Shown here: one piece after another, positions 9,259-20,206 of the stretch
Layout of the letters: every line of letters starts with the position of its first letter
Numbering within the stretch: the stretch's first letter is position 1
NCBI GenBank assembly: GCA_003259005.1
Contig: QLII01000001.1
Location: 8,113,001-8,177,000 of the forward strand
Length of the DNA stretch: 64,000 nt
Reading direction: 5' to 3'
From: Spirosoma telluris
GTDB taxonomy: Bacteria > Bacteroidota > Bacteroidia > Cytophagales > Spirosomataceae
Translations under genes and position numbers: made by a program
Notes under the pieces: generated by a model
Told to the model about the DNA's origin: nothing
What the model saw: only the letters and a program-made list of their open reading frames with translations
The model's database searches: none

Positions 9259-10454
9259 ATGACGCGCATCGACAACCTTTTAAAGCAGGCCAACATCCCG
9301 ATCTCCAGCCGACAGTTCTGGCGATATGCCTTTATGTTTTGGGGGGGCTATCGATCATTTCGTATATCCAGCATACGCTGGTCTGGCTGGTGGAGGGCAA
9401 ATCGAAGATGTATATCGCGTCTTCAGGCCAATGGCTGATCACGTATTTGATGTGGCTGGCATTTACACCCGTTATTTTATACGCAGCCTACCGATTTCCT
9501 ATCCGGCTCATGGAAAACAAAGCCAGTTGGGGAAAAACGATTGTTATTCATGTGTTGATTGCATCGCTATATGCGCTACTGATCGCTGTCGTTTCGTATG
9601 GTTGTCTGCTTCATTTATATTTCTACGAAACAGGGCAATGGATTGGTCCCGTTAATATTCTGTACTGGTTTTTTTATTCATACTCACTTTCAGTTATCAC
9701 TTATCTGCTGGTTGTGGTAGGCTATAGCATCATTGTTTATACGTATCAATTTCAGGCACTTAAAGAGCAAAATCTTACGTATGAACTGAACAATGAGCAA
9801 TTAAAAACGCAGTTGACCAGTGCCCAGCTTCAATCGCTAAAGATGCAGTTGAACCCTCATTTTCTGTTCAATACACATCACGCCATTGTGAGCCTAATGC
9901 TACAAAACGACACGCGCAAAGCAATCGACATGGTCACCGCCTTAAGTGATCTGCTACGCGGAGTGCTCGCCCACCAGGACACCAACTTCCTGGCTCTTCG
10001 CGACGAATTAAATCTAACCCAGCAGTACCTGGCTATTCAGCAGATTCGTTTTCAGGATCGGCTACGCATCGAATACGACATTGATCCGGTCACGGAGAAC
10101 TGTCTGGTACCTCAACTCCTGCTACAGCCGTTGGTCGAAAATGCTATAACGCATGGGATTTCGGGCTTAACGACCGATGCGCTGATTCGGATCAAGACCC
10201 GAAAGCGATCCGGAGATATTCAGATTACTGTTTTTGACAATGGCGTTGGCCAGCGCCGGAACGGGAAGGGTGGCGGTAGCGGCCTGGGCTTAAACAATAC
10301 CCGCCTGCGGCTGCAACAAGCCTATGGAAAAGCCGCGCATTTCGAATTTGATCAACCAACGGGTGGCAGTACCACCGTTTTACTGACCTTTCCCTATCAA
10401 ACCAGCCTGCTAACCCCAGTCAATCATGCCCATCTATCGCTCAATCATCATTGA
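9259..10454 (+). CDS. LytS-type sensor histidine kinase (one frameshift)
   Basis: The ATG at 9259 reads MTRIDNLLKQANIPISSRQF and then shifts frame at a run of seven Gs (9341-9347). One more G joins it to the main frame (GLSIISYIQHTLVWL). The joined protein has about four membrane segments, a coiled linker (about 145-165) and a His_kinase domain with QLNPHFLFNTHHAIVSLM, where the His of NPHF is the phospho-acceptor. The HATPase part has LLQPLVENAITHGI, then FDNGVG and GSGLGLNNTRLRL. The downstream LytTR regulator starts before this gene ends (10426), so the pair is co-translated. The stimulus is unknown; the frameshift is likely a base-calling slip. Confidence 0.85.
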
Positions 10455-11231
10455 TGATGAAGTGCTGGCCCGAGGAGTCATTCGCACGTTTCTTCAAACC
10501 GATCCATCAATTAAGCTCGTCGATGAAGCCGGTAACGGGCCGAAGCCGTTATCAAAATTCTACAGCACCGTCCTGATCTTATTTTTCTGGATATTCAGAT
10601 GCCCGAGTTTGATGGCTTCGAAGTATTGACCGAAATATGGCCTCATCACCAGCCATTTGTCGTTTTTACGACCGCTTATGACCAATATGCTCTTCGAGCC
10701 TTTGAGGTCAATGCTATTGATTATCTGCTCAAACCATTCAACGAAGTACGGTTTTATCAGGCACTCGGACGGGTACAGGAGCGCCTGGCTCAGCAAGCCC
10801 AGCCCCGCATCGAAACCTTGGTCAACCAGTTAATAACGGAACAGGCTTCGCAACCCAGGGGCGCTTATCTGCGACGGATTCTGGTCAAAGAGACGGGTCG
10901 AATGTATTTCGTCAATACCGATGAAATAAGCCATCTAGACGCCGACGGGAATTATATTACGTTACACACAGAGAACCTGAGCGACAGAGCCGCAGGAGCA
11001 GGGCTGGAACGGCATACCATTTATGAAAGCCTGACCAGCCTGGAAACAAAACTCGACCCGGCCGATTTTGTCCGTATTCACCGCTCCTACATTGTTAACC
11101 TGAACTATATTGCTGAAGTAGAAACCTACTTCAACGGGGACTACATTGTGAAGCTAAAAAGCGGTCAACAGTTAAAATGGACCCGTAATTATCGGGATAA
11201 TCTAAAGGCTTTTTACGCTAAGTCGATGTAA
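10426..11231 (+). CDS. LytTR response regulator (one frameshift)
   Basis: The receiver opens MPIYRSIIIDDEVLARGVIR and breaks near 10537-10542 (AACGGGCCGAAG). One extra base restores an EAVIKILQHRPDLIFLDIQM stretch, with Asp in FLDIQMP as phospho-acceptor and Lys in YLLKPF. The C-terminal LytTR DNA-binding domain follows: ILVKETGRMYFVNTDEISHL, DGNYITLHT, FVRIHRSYIVNLNYI and KWTRNYRDNLKAFY. The 29-base overlap with the kinase gene marks it as the cognate regulator. Both partners carry one indel, which favours sequence error. Confidence 0.87.
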
Positions 11232-11289
11232 TAATAGCTGTGTAACGGTTTAATTTTATGCACCACTACCCTCATGCACCTTCTGGTCT

Positions 11290-11314
11290 CATTTCACATC
11301 AACAGCATGAAATG
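11290..11314. terminator. Weak hairpin after the LytS/LytTR pair
   Basis: CATTTCA and TGAAATG form a 7-bp stem with an 11-base loop about 60 bases after the regulator stop. There is no clean T-run, so a terminator role is only possible. Confidence 0.25.
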
Positions 11315-11416
11315 GGGTTTCAAATAGTTGTTTGGTGCTTTTGAATAAGTTCACCTGGCAAACCGACAGGTATAGGCTTGCTTTGTCTTAAACATCGCAA
11401 TTCTCTATCAAACCAA

Positions 11417-12706
11417 ATGTTTTCTAAACGAATCCTGTTCGCCACCATGCCGATGGATGGCCACTTAAAGCCGCTGACAGGGCTGGCGGTTCACTTACAG
11501 AGTCAAGGCTATGAGGTACGCTGGTATAGTGGGCCGAGCTATGCGCCAACCATTCAAAAATTGTCGATCCCCTATTATAGCTTCCGACAGGCTCAAGAAA
11601 TTAATCAGTTCAATCTGGAGCAGGTTTTTCCTGAGCGGCAACGCATTAAAGGCACTGTTGCCCGTCTGCGCTTCGACATGAAGAATATCTTCCTGTTACG
11701 GATACCGGAGTTTATAGCCGATCTAAAATCGATCCAGGAGGAGTTTCCATTTGACCTGGTGATTTGTGACGTTTTTTTTATGGCCTCTCCGTTCATAAAA
11801 TCCGTACTCAAAGTGCCTGTCATAGCGGTCGGGGTGGCGCCCCTGGGCGAAACGGCTGCTAATCTTCCACCAGCGGGCATGGGTCTGGAGCCATCTTCTG
11901 CATTTTGGGGTCGCCGGAAGCAGGATTTCCTACGGTACGTCACCACGAATATATTGTTTAAACCCTGTACAAACCTGTTTAATACGTTTGCGAAACAATA
12001 CGGCTTAGGGATAACCGATAGACTCTTTTTCGATACGTTAGTCCGGCGAGTGGATATCTACTGGCAGAGTGGCGTCCCTGGTTTCGAGTACCCAAGAGAT
12101 GCGCTCAGTCCGACGGTGCAATTTGTAGGCCCGCTCTTGCCGCATCAGGCAGGTGATCAACGACCATTCTGTCCGGTTATTAAGTTAAATCGCTATCAAC
12201 GGATTATACTCGTTACGCAGGGAACCGTAGAGCGTGACCCCGAAAAGCTGCTGGTTCCTACACTGGAGGCTTTCCGAAACGATCCGAACACGCTGGTTAT
12301 CGCCACAACGGGTGGGACGGGTACAACTGCCTTAAGAACCCGATTTCCAGGAAAAAATCTACTCATTGAGGATTATATTGATTTTCAAGAGGTAATGCCA
12401 TTGGCCCATGTGTTCGTAACCAATGCTGGTTACGGTGGCGTATTGATGGCTGCACAGAATGGCTTACCCATGGTAGCGGCTGGTGTGCACGAAGGTAAAA
12501 GTGAAATTGCCGCCCGTATCAATTACTTCCGGTTAGGCATCAGCCTAAAAACCGAAACACCTACCTCAGCTCAAATTCGGGAAAGTGTGAAGAAGGTGTT
12601 GACCGACCCTTCGTACCGGCGTAACGTAAAGCGCCTAAGCGATGAATTCAAGACGTATCATCCTCATCAGCTCTGCCAGGCGTCTGTTGAGAAATTACTG
12701 GCCTAA
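11417..12706 (+). CDS. GT1-family glycosyltransferase (MGT/UGT-like)
   Basis: The ATG at 11417 (MFSKRILFATMPMDGHLKPL) puts the conserved GH near the N-terminus, as in macrolide and sterol glycosyltransferases. The N-terminal Rossmann half binds the acceptor (GLAVHLQSQGYEVRWYSG). The C-terminal half shows RIILVTQGTVERDPEKLLVP and the donor-sugar signature FVTNAGYGGVLMAAQNGLPM with VAAGVHEGKSEIAARI. The usual plant-type His of the signature is Asn here. At 430 residues it has full family length. No biosynthetic partner lies next to it, so the acceptor (lipid, carotenoid or other small molecule) cannot be assigned. Confidence 0.85.
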   Translation: MFSKRILFATMPMDGHLKPLTGLAVHLQSQGYEVRWYSGPSYAPTIQKLSIPYYSFRQAQEINQFNLEQVFPERQRIKGTVARLRFDMKNIFLLRIPEFIADLKSIQEEFPFDLVICDVFFMASPFIKSVLKVPVIAVGVAPLGETAANLPPAGMGLEPSSAFWGRRKQDFLRYVTTNILFKPCTNLFNTFAKQYGLGITDRLFFDTLVRRVDIYWQSGVPGFEYPRDALSPTVQFVGPLLPHQAGDQRPFCPVIKLNRYQRIILVTQGTVERDPEKLLVPTLEAFRNDPNTLVIATTGGTGTTALRTRFPGKNLLIEDYIDFQEVMPLAHVFVTNAGYGGVLMAAQNGLPMVAAGVHEGKSEIAARINYFRLGISLKTETPTSAQIRESVKKVLTDPSYRRNVKRLSDEFKTYHPHQLCQASVEKLLA

Positions 12707-13134
12707 TCTCAGGCACACGCCAACCTCATGAAACACCTTCGTCTTTCCCTTATACGTTGTATGATGGCGCGTATTACCAGGATACAGGCCAATGCCGACT
12801 CTACGATTAGTACATCGTTTGAAACTCCCTATAGCTACTTGATATTTTCTACACCTTACCCTGGATGAGTAATGTGTATACCAACATCAAAGGCTATGAG
12901 GTAGACCAGACTGGTAAAGCCGTTGTTAGTAACAGTGTATAAACTGATCAACGTAGTTAAGAATAGCCGTGACATTGCCACCAGGCAGACGGTTTTGAGC
13001 GAATTATATTTTATTCGATTCTCAGATGGAGACTCATAACATATTCTCAACTCAATCGTCAACATCTAAAAACACCCGTCAGGATTTGTAAGTCTGGCTT
13101 GTTTACAACAGCTGGTTTCGTCCCCCATACCGCC
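12707..13134. other. Gene-poor stretch with possible coding debris
   Basis: About 430 bases with only very short frames. A fragment near 12868 reads MSNVYTNIKGYEVDQTGKAV and looks protein-like but is bounded by stops, so it may be debris of a lost gene. The minus-strand 69-codon frame at 12856-13065 has no support. Confidence 0.35.
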
Positions 13135-14607
13135 ATGAAAGTCAACAACATTCTTTTATTTGTCATTTTACTGGTTCCAATTCTTTGCAACTCGCAGAAC
13201 AAAATTCAGATACACCTCGCACCGGGACTCAAAGGACCCTATACCGGCCGCCTGGTTGTGTATACGTTGAGTGATACGACCAAACAATTTGGTGGCCCGA
13301 TGAGCAGCGATAATGCCGGATTTGCTATTGAGGTAAGTAATTGGGGCCAAGGGCAGGTTCAGGAAATAGATGCCAGCTCCCATTGGTTTCTAAAAAATAT
13401 AGACTCACTGACTCAGGGATATTACAAGTTCGTTGCTATTTTGGACACCAATAGGCAAGAACGCGCCATGTCTGCTCCCGGCAATTTGTACACCAGAAAT
13501 GAAGGGATATTGCAAGTAATTTCCGGGCAGCCAAATGTGGCCTCAATTATATTAAATTCGGTTTTTCTGGACCGAAAATTTGCCAAAAATGATTCGATCA
13601 ACGAAGTAAAGCTTCGATCAGACTTACTGTCCGACTTCCGAAAGGAATCAATTTTTTTGAAAGCAGGCATTATTTTTCCTGCGTCCTATTTCAGAGATAC
13701 GACCAGGGTTTTTCCGGTGGTTTATATTATTCCCGGATGGGGTGGTACCCATTTTAATGCGCTTTCCAAAAACGCCAGAAATGCGTACGGAATTGGGCAG
13801 GGAAAAGACAAAGTTTATGTTTTCCTCAATCCTGAAACCCAAACGCCCTGGGGCTTACATGCTTTCGTTGATTCAAGGGTTAATGGTCCATGGGGTACCG
13901 CATTGGTAAAGGAGTTGATGCCCTTTATCGCTTCTCAATTCAGGGTTTCAAAGGATCCCGCGCTGACGTTCATTACCGGCCAAAGTTCCGGAGGATATGG
14001 AGCCATATGGCTGGCACTGCATTATTCGGAAAAATTTGGTGGCTGCTGGGCGACCGCACCGGATCCCATTGATTTCAGTTCATTCACAGGGGTGGATATT
14101 TATCTGGAAAACAACTTCTATCAAGATCGCCTGGGGCGGGAAAGAGGGATTTTTTTAATGAATGGGACTTTTAGAAGCACATTAAGGCAAGCCAGATTAA
14201 TGGAGGAGCTCGAAGGCGATGGCGGTCAGCAGCAATCCTTCGAAGCCGCTTTTGGCTTATCTGGCGCTGATGGTAGGCCGAGGCAACTATTTGACGTCAA
14301 AACAGGAAAAATCAATAAAACTGTGTCGCGCACCTGGAAAGAATATGATTTGGCATTTTATGTACAGCGACACTGGAAAGAGATTAAAAAGAAACGTGCA
14401 GGCAGGATCCGGATTTATGTTGGATCAGACGATAATTTTAGGCTGAATGAATCCGTAGCCAGTTTTACCAAAAAGGTAAAAACGATCAATGCAGACATAC
14501 ACTGCGAAGTCATCCCCGCTGCAGATCATTTTAGCCTGCGTTCTCCCAAACTTATTGCTAAAATTCAACAAGAAATGGATGCAATAATCCAACAATTCGG
14601 CAACTGA
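13135..14607 (+). CDS. Exported alpha/beta-hydrolase, esterase-D-like
   Basis: The ATG at 13135 gives a signal peptide (MKVNNILLFVILLVPILCNS) and a 490-residue protein. An N-terminal beta-rich domain (about 20-175) precedes the hydrolase fold. FPVVYIIPGWGGTHFN is the first strand with the oxyanion loop. FITGQSSGGYGAIWLAL carries the nucleophile elbow G-x-S-x-G (Ser near residue 284), and VIPAADHFSLRSP supplies the His. The layout matches enterochelin-esterase and putative-esterase families that act on carbohydrate or peptide esters. No operon partner; the substrate is unknown. Confidence 0.8.
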   Translation: MKVNNILLFVILLVPILCNSQNKIQIHLAPGLKGPYTGRLVVYTLSDTTKQFGGPMSSDNAGFAIEVSNWGQGQVQEIDASSHWFLKNIDSLTQGYYKFVAILDTNRQERAMSAPGNLYTRNEGILQVISGQPNVASIILNSVFLDRKFAKNDSINEVKLRSDLLSDFRKESIFLKAGIIFPASYFRDTTRVFPVVYIIPGWGGTHFNALSKNARNAYGIGQGKDKVYVFLNPETQTPWGLHAFVDSRVNGPWGTALVKELMPFIASQFRVSKDPALTFITGQSSGGYGAIWLALHYSEKFGGCWATAPDPIDFSSFTGVDIYLENNFYQDRLGRERGIFLMNGTFRSTLRQARLMEELEGDGGQQQSFEAAFGLSGADGRPRQLFDVKTGKINKTVSRTWKEYDLAFYVQRHWKEIKKKRAGRIRIYVGSDDNFRLNESVASFTKKVKTINADIHCEVIPAADHFSLRSPKLIAKIQQEMDAIIQQFGN

Positions 14608-15172
14608 CCGGTATTTGATCGAGGCTAGCATCCATCCATCTCTTCGGGCAGGAAACGCTGGATGCAGTAATTGATAAGGAGGAGTCCAGCGAAAAATACG
14701 TTTTCTGATACTGATAAGCGGCTTTGAAGTTACCCTGTTTTTCGGCCCATTGCATACGGATAAACGCTAGTTCTCGATTATAAAACAAGGAGCCTATGGT
14801 GGGCAGGAGCGCTTCAGCCCGCTTAAAATAGTGGTCTATTTCCTTAAACTGATTTAGCCGGGTGAAAGCAGCGCCAATAATAGCGGTTGCCCGCAGGAAC
14901 TCTTCAGGCTGATTTCGGGCACTAATCAGTTGAAGTCCTCGCTGTGCATACGTAATGGTTTGTTGATAATTTCCTTTTTCAACCAGAATACGGGCGGCAT
15001 TCAGGTAAATTTTAATGAGATTATTGGTGTCACGATGAGCGGTAGCCACGCCTAAAGCCTGGTCGAAATACAAAAGCGACGCGTTGAACTGCCGGTTTTC
15101 TCCCAGGATCATAGCATAGGTTTGCATCGCTCGGCAAATTGGGTGGTTGACTGAGCTGCTATCCTTTGACAA
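14558..15172 (-). pseudogene. TPR sensor-protein fragment, truncated at both ends
   Basis: The frame contains at least three tetratricopeptide-like units (ENRQFNASLLYFDQALGVA; KGNYQQTITYAQRGLQLI; KQGNFKAAYQYQKTYFSLD). It resembles the TPR part of the histidine kinase at 59527, whose equivalent point (HYQRHKALNDSL) continues into a coiled coil and kinase. Here the sequence degenerates after SLDSSL, and the frame opens at a TTG without a signal peptide. It is probably the leftover middle of a TPR histidine kinase. The end overlaps the convergent esterase gene by about 50 bases. Confidence 0.6.
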
Positions 15173-15370
15173 CCTAGAAGTAGTCTACAAAACAGGAGTC
15201 TTTGGATAAAAATAGACGATAGACATTGGGTTGCCATTGTCCACTCAGAGCGTATGTGCATTGGTCAATAAAAGCGTTGAGTAGATGTTTATATTTTAAT
15301 ACAAACATAATTTGAACTTGCAATATTATGCTGGACAAATCTTAACGTACGTGTTGAAATTACCCGTTAT
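15173..15370. other. Gene-free stretch beside TPR fragment
   Basis: No gene or strong signal recognised. It lies between the truncated TPR frame and repeat copy 2. Confidence 0.4.
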
Positions 15371-15502
15371 ACTAGTGCTTTGCCAATTTAGTTTCTTTTG
15401 ATTCTACTAGATTCTTTTGGTACTAGATACCTGATTATCAGAATCAATAGAATCAAAAGAAACTAGCAGCATCAAAAGAATCTATTTTGCCAGAGAACTA
15501 GT
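15371..15502 (-). repeat. MITE-like repeat, copy 2 (ACTAGT ends, 132 bp)
   Basis: Begins and ends with ACTAGT and is the reverse-orientation relative of copy 1 at 1322-1459. On the minus strand it reads CTGGCAAAATAG at the left end, then GATAATCAGGTATCTAGT, then AAGAATCTAGTAGAATCAAA and the right terminus. The part between left terminus and core is made of 9-base units of type AGAATCAAA/T (seen in complement), unlike the hairpin in copy 1. No coding capacity. It lies upstream of the hybrid sensor gene and beside a truncated TPR gene. Confidence 0.7.
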
Positions 15503-15696
15503 CAAAAAGGGGAAGTCGGCCTAACGTTGAATCCAACAGAATGCAGTGTCAAAACGTGGTTTAAAGATTTGTCCAGCATATCGTTGCAAGTCCACAAAAA
15601 CACCCACTGGTTTTGCAAAGTATGAGTGGGAAAGGTCTATATCAGGCAGGAGTGAATGAGAGAATCCTGGATGTTACTTGAGTTTATTTTTTGACA

Positions 15697-15719
15697 TATT
15701 GGTATATTTTTTACCAATT
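15697..15719. promoter_or_regulatory. Inverted repeat upstream of hybrid sensor gene
   Basis: TTGGTA and TACCAA flank a T-rich spacer about 20-40 bases before the ATG at 15739, in an A/T-rich stretch. It could be a regulator site overlapping the promoter. No canonical TAnnTTTG box was found. Confidence 0.3.
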
Positions 15720-15738
15720 TTAGCGGAAAATCGCGAGT

Positions 15739-18700
15739 ATGCGTTTCCTCTTTTTTTGTCAATTTATCCTTTTAGTATTTAGGTATGAAGGGCTTATTGC
15801 TCAGTCGAAAGGCTGGCAGGAGCTAACTATTTCGGATGGATTATCGCAGGGGATGATCTTCGATCTGAAGCAGGATCAGAAAGGATTTATCTGGATAGCC
15901 ACTAAAGATGGACTGAATCGGTATGATGGGCATAATTTTAAGGTGTTTACCCACGATTCGTATAATCCGTATACTCTTTCTGAAAACGTTTGTACCGCCC
16001 TGCTCATAGACCAGCACCAGCGTATCTGGATCGGTACACAAAGCAAAGGGCTCAATCTGCTTAATCCACGAACCGGACGTATTAGCCATATTAAGATCAA
16101 TGCCGGGGCTATAGACAATTCAAGTAGTTTTGCGATTACCCAACTTGTTGAAGACCCGGAAGGTAATATCTGGATCGGTACCGAGAATGATCGGCTCGTA
16201 AAGTTGAGTTTACCGCCATCGCTTCGTAGCGAATTTCCTGATCAGCCAGATTTTACCAGTCAGGTTAAACTGACTCCCGTTGTCGTTCGGGAAGGCGATG
16301 AAAAAACAGCCCCTGCTGTAATGACGTTTGCCGCTCAGCATAAACTGCTGGCTTCAACCTGGAAGGGATTTTATAGCCTCAATTGGCAAAAGCCCCACAA
16401 TGCCCGGAAACTTCAGCTGTTTGACCCCAATAGGGTCCATCACACTATGGGGGCTTATGCAGATTCATTGCAGAATTATTGGTTTACCATAGTCAGAAAT
16501 AAACTCTTTAGCTGGCATCAGGGCCAGATACATACCGCGTATCTAAAAACAGACGGCTCAATCCGAGTACACCTGAAAGCGCTTGATGGCCAGCGTATTG
16601 CCGTGCTGACTACCGATAATCTCTGGATCATGTCGCCCGAAGAGCTTTTTCGGCAGGACAGCCTGACGAATCAAAATGCCTATGTTGCCCTGCCACCAAA
16701 CACATTTGGCGTATCAAGTTTGTTTGAGGATCAGACGGGCAATATCTGGATTGGAACAATGGGCTATGGACTTCGTAAGTTTAATCCGAGGATTCGGCTC
16801 TTTCATTCCTATTTGCCGAATAAGTCATTATCGCATATTGCCATCAACCAACAGGGGCGCACATTCCTGCGATTGTATGAAGGGTTCGCAGAGTTCGATC
16901 GGCAACGGCAATTAGTACCCTTAATGCCGCCCAATACGGCTTTGCCAAATAGGCCGGAATGGTTTGTTTTGCCTGATCACCAAGGCTTCTTCTGGTCGTT
17001 TAATACGAGTCGGGGAGTCACCGCCGAGATTGGTCCCCATGAGTTATTAAAATTCTCGCCCGACTGGAAACTCCTTCGCCGATACACACTGCCTGCGGAC
17101 TGCCGTCTGGGTGTAATTGGTAATCAGGCGCTGGAAGATTCTTCCGGTGCTATCTGGATTGGAGCTACCAATGGTAAACTTCTCCGGTTTGATCCCCAGA
17201 CCGAACAGTTTCAGGTAGTTGATTATGGAAGTGTCTTTCCCAAAATCGGTGCTAAGATAGAAGTATACTCGTTGCTGCTGGAGTCTGGCGGTACGTTGTG
17301 GATTGGCACCCAGCAAGGTCTTGTCCGCATACGTTCTTTGTTCCAGAAACCGGCGTTCACCTTGTTTCGTAACCTTACCAATGATCGGCAAAGTCTGACC
17401 GAAGACTTTGTTCTAAGTCTCTGCCTTGACCCCCGACAGCCCAATCAGTACCTATGGATAGGGACCAAAGGCGGAGGCCTCGACCGATTCAATAAGCAAA
17501 CGGGGCAGTTTACGCACTTTACCGAGGCACAGGGGCTGCCCAACAAGGTGGTGTATGGAGTTTTAGCAGACGATTCAGGAAACCTATGGGTGAGTACCAA
17601 CCAGGGAATTGCGCAGTTCAATCCCAAAACGAGCAAATTTCGCACCTATACCAAAAATGATGGTTTACAGGATAATGAGTTTAACAACCAGTCCTATGCG
17701 AAAGCCCCAACCGGAGAGTTGCTATTTGGGGGCATCAATGGGCTGACTATTTTTCATCCTTCGGAAATTGTTGCGGGCAATCAAAAACCACCCAAAGTGG
17801 CCATAGTGGGGTTGAAGATCAACAATAAAGCTATTGACGTTGGCGGACCGGAAGAGATTTTGTCGGAGGGAATTGACTATACCACCTCCTTGGATTTGCG
17901 GCACGACCAGAATCTGCTTACGCTGGAATTTGGGGTCATGGATCATACGAATCCCAGTGGCAATCGGTATCGGTATCGACTGGATGGAATTGACCAGGAT
18001 TGGGTCGAAGCAGGCACCAACCGTTTCGCCAATTATGCACAACTTCCTTCCGGGAGCTATCGGCTGGCGATGATGGGGTCGGTTGATGGGGAGCATTGGA
18101 GTAAGCCTATCGAACTGTTTATTCGGGTCAGACCCCCATTTTATCAGACATGGTGGGCCTATTTATGCTATCTGGTTGTGTTGGGACTCTTAATCTGGCA
18201 GTTTATTCGACTTCAGGCCCAGCGACTCCTTTTACAGCAACAGGTAGTTTTCAAGCAGCAGGAAGCCAGTAGGCTACAAGAACTGGATACGCTGAAAACC
18301 CAGTTCTTTACGAATATATCGCATGAGTTCCGTACCCCTCTTACCCTTATTCTGGGGCCGCTCAGCCACCGTAGGGAAAAAGTATTGCAGGAGCCTGAGC
18401 TTTCCATGATGGAACGTAACGGCAGGCGATTGATGAATCTTATCAACCAGGTACTTGATCTTAGTAAACTCGATGGGGGGAGCTGAAAGTAGAAACCGAA
18501 CCCGGCGATGTAGCCATGATTGTTCAGGTACTGGCCAGTTCGTTCGTGTCTTTGGCCGATAGTCGTTCGATACGATTCAGTTTTGAGCAAAATTGTGCTA
18601 CCTACTGGGCGAGATTCGACCAGGATAAGCTGGAGAAAATTACGACCAATCTGCTGTCTAACGCTTTCAAATTTACTCCCGATGGCAACGAAATTCGTAT

Positions 18701-19898
18701 GCAGGTTAGCTACCCGACTTTAGGAGATTCGGGTACCATGACCCTGACAATTAAGGATACAGGTATTGGCATCGCGTCCGAGAATCTGCCTCATATCTTC
18801 GACCGGTTCTATCAGGTTGATGCCAACGTGAACAGAAGCTACGAAGGTACAGGCGTTGGTCTGGCGCTGGTCAATGAACTGGTGAACGTATTACACGGTA
18901 CAATATCGGTTCAGAGCAAAGAAGGAGTTGGAACAACGATGGTGGTTTCCCTGCCGATTGCTCGGATGGCTGAGCCCTTATCGGAGAAGCCAGAGAAACA
19001 GGGCACCAAATCCATCTTGATCAATTGGGATAAGCTAAGCTCGAATGCGGGCGATGAGCAGGTATTTCCGGAGGAGTTTTCAGGAAGATCGCCGGAATCA
19101 GCACTGGAGAAATCGGGCCTTATCGTCGATGCCCCTACGCTGCTGATCATCGACGATAATACAGACATCCGAACCTATGTACGAAGCATTTTTGAAGTAG
19201 ATTATCAGATCGTTGAAGCGGAGGATGGCCAGCTAGGACTAGAACGGGCTACTCAGCTGATTCCTGATCTGGTAATCTGTGACCTAATGATGCCACGGCT
19301 CGACGGGTTTGGGTTCTGTCGCAGGCTGAAAACCCAGGAATCGACAAGCCATATTCCGGTTATCATGCTAACGGCCAAAGCGACCATTCAGGATCGAATA
19401 GAAGGGTTTGAACTTGGGGCCGACGAATACCTCACCAAACCGTTCAACCTCGATGAAATTCGCGTACGGGTTCGTAACCTTCTGGATAAACAGGATCGAC
19501 TACGTCAGTACTTTAGCAAACAACCGGTCACGTTCCCCATTATCGAACAAGCTATACATGCGACAACGACCCTTTCGCGCGAAGCTATTTTTTTACAAAA
19601 AGCCCGACAGGTTATTGACGCGCATTATACAGACAGCCAGTTTGGGGTCGATCAGTTTAGTGCGGCTATGCACCTGAGCCCATCGCAGCTACTTCGCAAG
19701 CTTAAGGCATTGGCGGGTATCACGGCCGTTGAGTTTTTACGGCAGTATCGGCTGGAACGGGCGGCAACGTTACTGAGTGGTCGGGCGGGAACGGTATCCG
19801 AAATTGCCTATCATGTGGGCTTCGAAAGTCTATCTTACTTCACCAGAACATTTCAGGAGCAGTATGGCGTGTTGCCTTCGGAGTATGGTCCTGACTAG
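15739..19898 (+). CDS. Hybrid two-component system protein (one frameshift)
   Basis: A one-protein signalling chain of about 1,385 residues. A signal peptide is followed by Reg_prop blades (GFIWIATKDGLNRYDG, RIWIGTQSKGLNLL, YLWIGTKGGGLDRF), a Y_Y_Y domain (NRYRYRLDGIDQDWVEAG), one membrane helix (about 800), a HisKA with FFTNISHEFRTPLTLIL, HATPase (NLLSNAFKFTPDG; DTGIGIA; GTGVGLALV), a receiver (DLVICDLMMPRLDG) and AraC HTH (SEIAYHVGFESLSYFTRTF). The frame breaks at a run of six Gs (18475-18480); a seventh gives LDGGELKVETEPGDV and joins both halves. Such proteins usually sense a glycan breakdown product in the periplasm and switch on a polysaccharide locus. No such locus is adjacent. Confidence 0.92.
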
Positions 19899-20165
19899 GT
19901 TTAAAGCCAGTACGCATGCGCTGGAAGCCCTTTTGGCGTCAGCTTCAACAACACTCTGACCAGCATCAGTGCCTCTTGAGGGAGTACTAACCCTGTTAGG
20001 GTACAGGACAGCAAATTGATTAATAACTTCGGCGCTTCCAAAACACAAGGGGCGGATTTGGCGTCAGGTATGACAAAAATCAACCTGGATTTTCTATAGA
20101 CGAAAAAAACCAAACAGCTTCGTGGTTTAGTTTATCGGCACATCTCAAACGAATTAAACTAATTA

Positions 20166-20205
20166 AGTATAAGGCTTATTCAGTTGTAACGATAAGCCTT
20201 ATACT
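20166..20205. terminator. Hairpin between convergent genes
   Basis: AGTATAAGGCTTAT pairs perfectly with ATAAGCCTTATACT around a 12-base loop. It lies two bases past the stop of the minus-strand folate-reductase-like gene and about 270 bases after the hybrid sensor gene, and could end transcription from either side. Confidence 0.6.
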
Positions 20206-20206
20206 A

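Noticed and set aside
9341..9347. G run in the LytS gene as a phase-variation switch
   Set aside because: Similar breaks occur in many unrelated genes here, so sequencing error is the simpler reading.
1322..15502. Could the ACTAGT repeats be CRISPR units
   Set aside because: Only two copies 14 kb apart in opposite orientation, with no regularly spaced spacers and no cas genes.
15739..19898. Hybrid sensor as regulator of the 32-52 kb sulfatase locus
   Set aside because: Such regulators normally sit beside their target locus; more than 12 kb and other gene clusters separate them, so no link is claimed.
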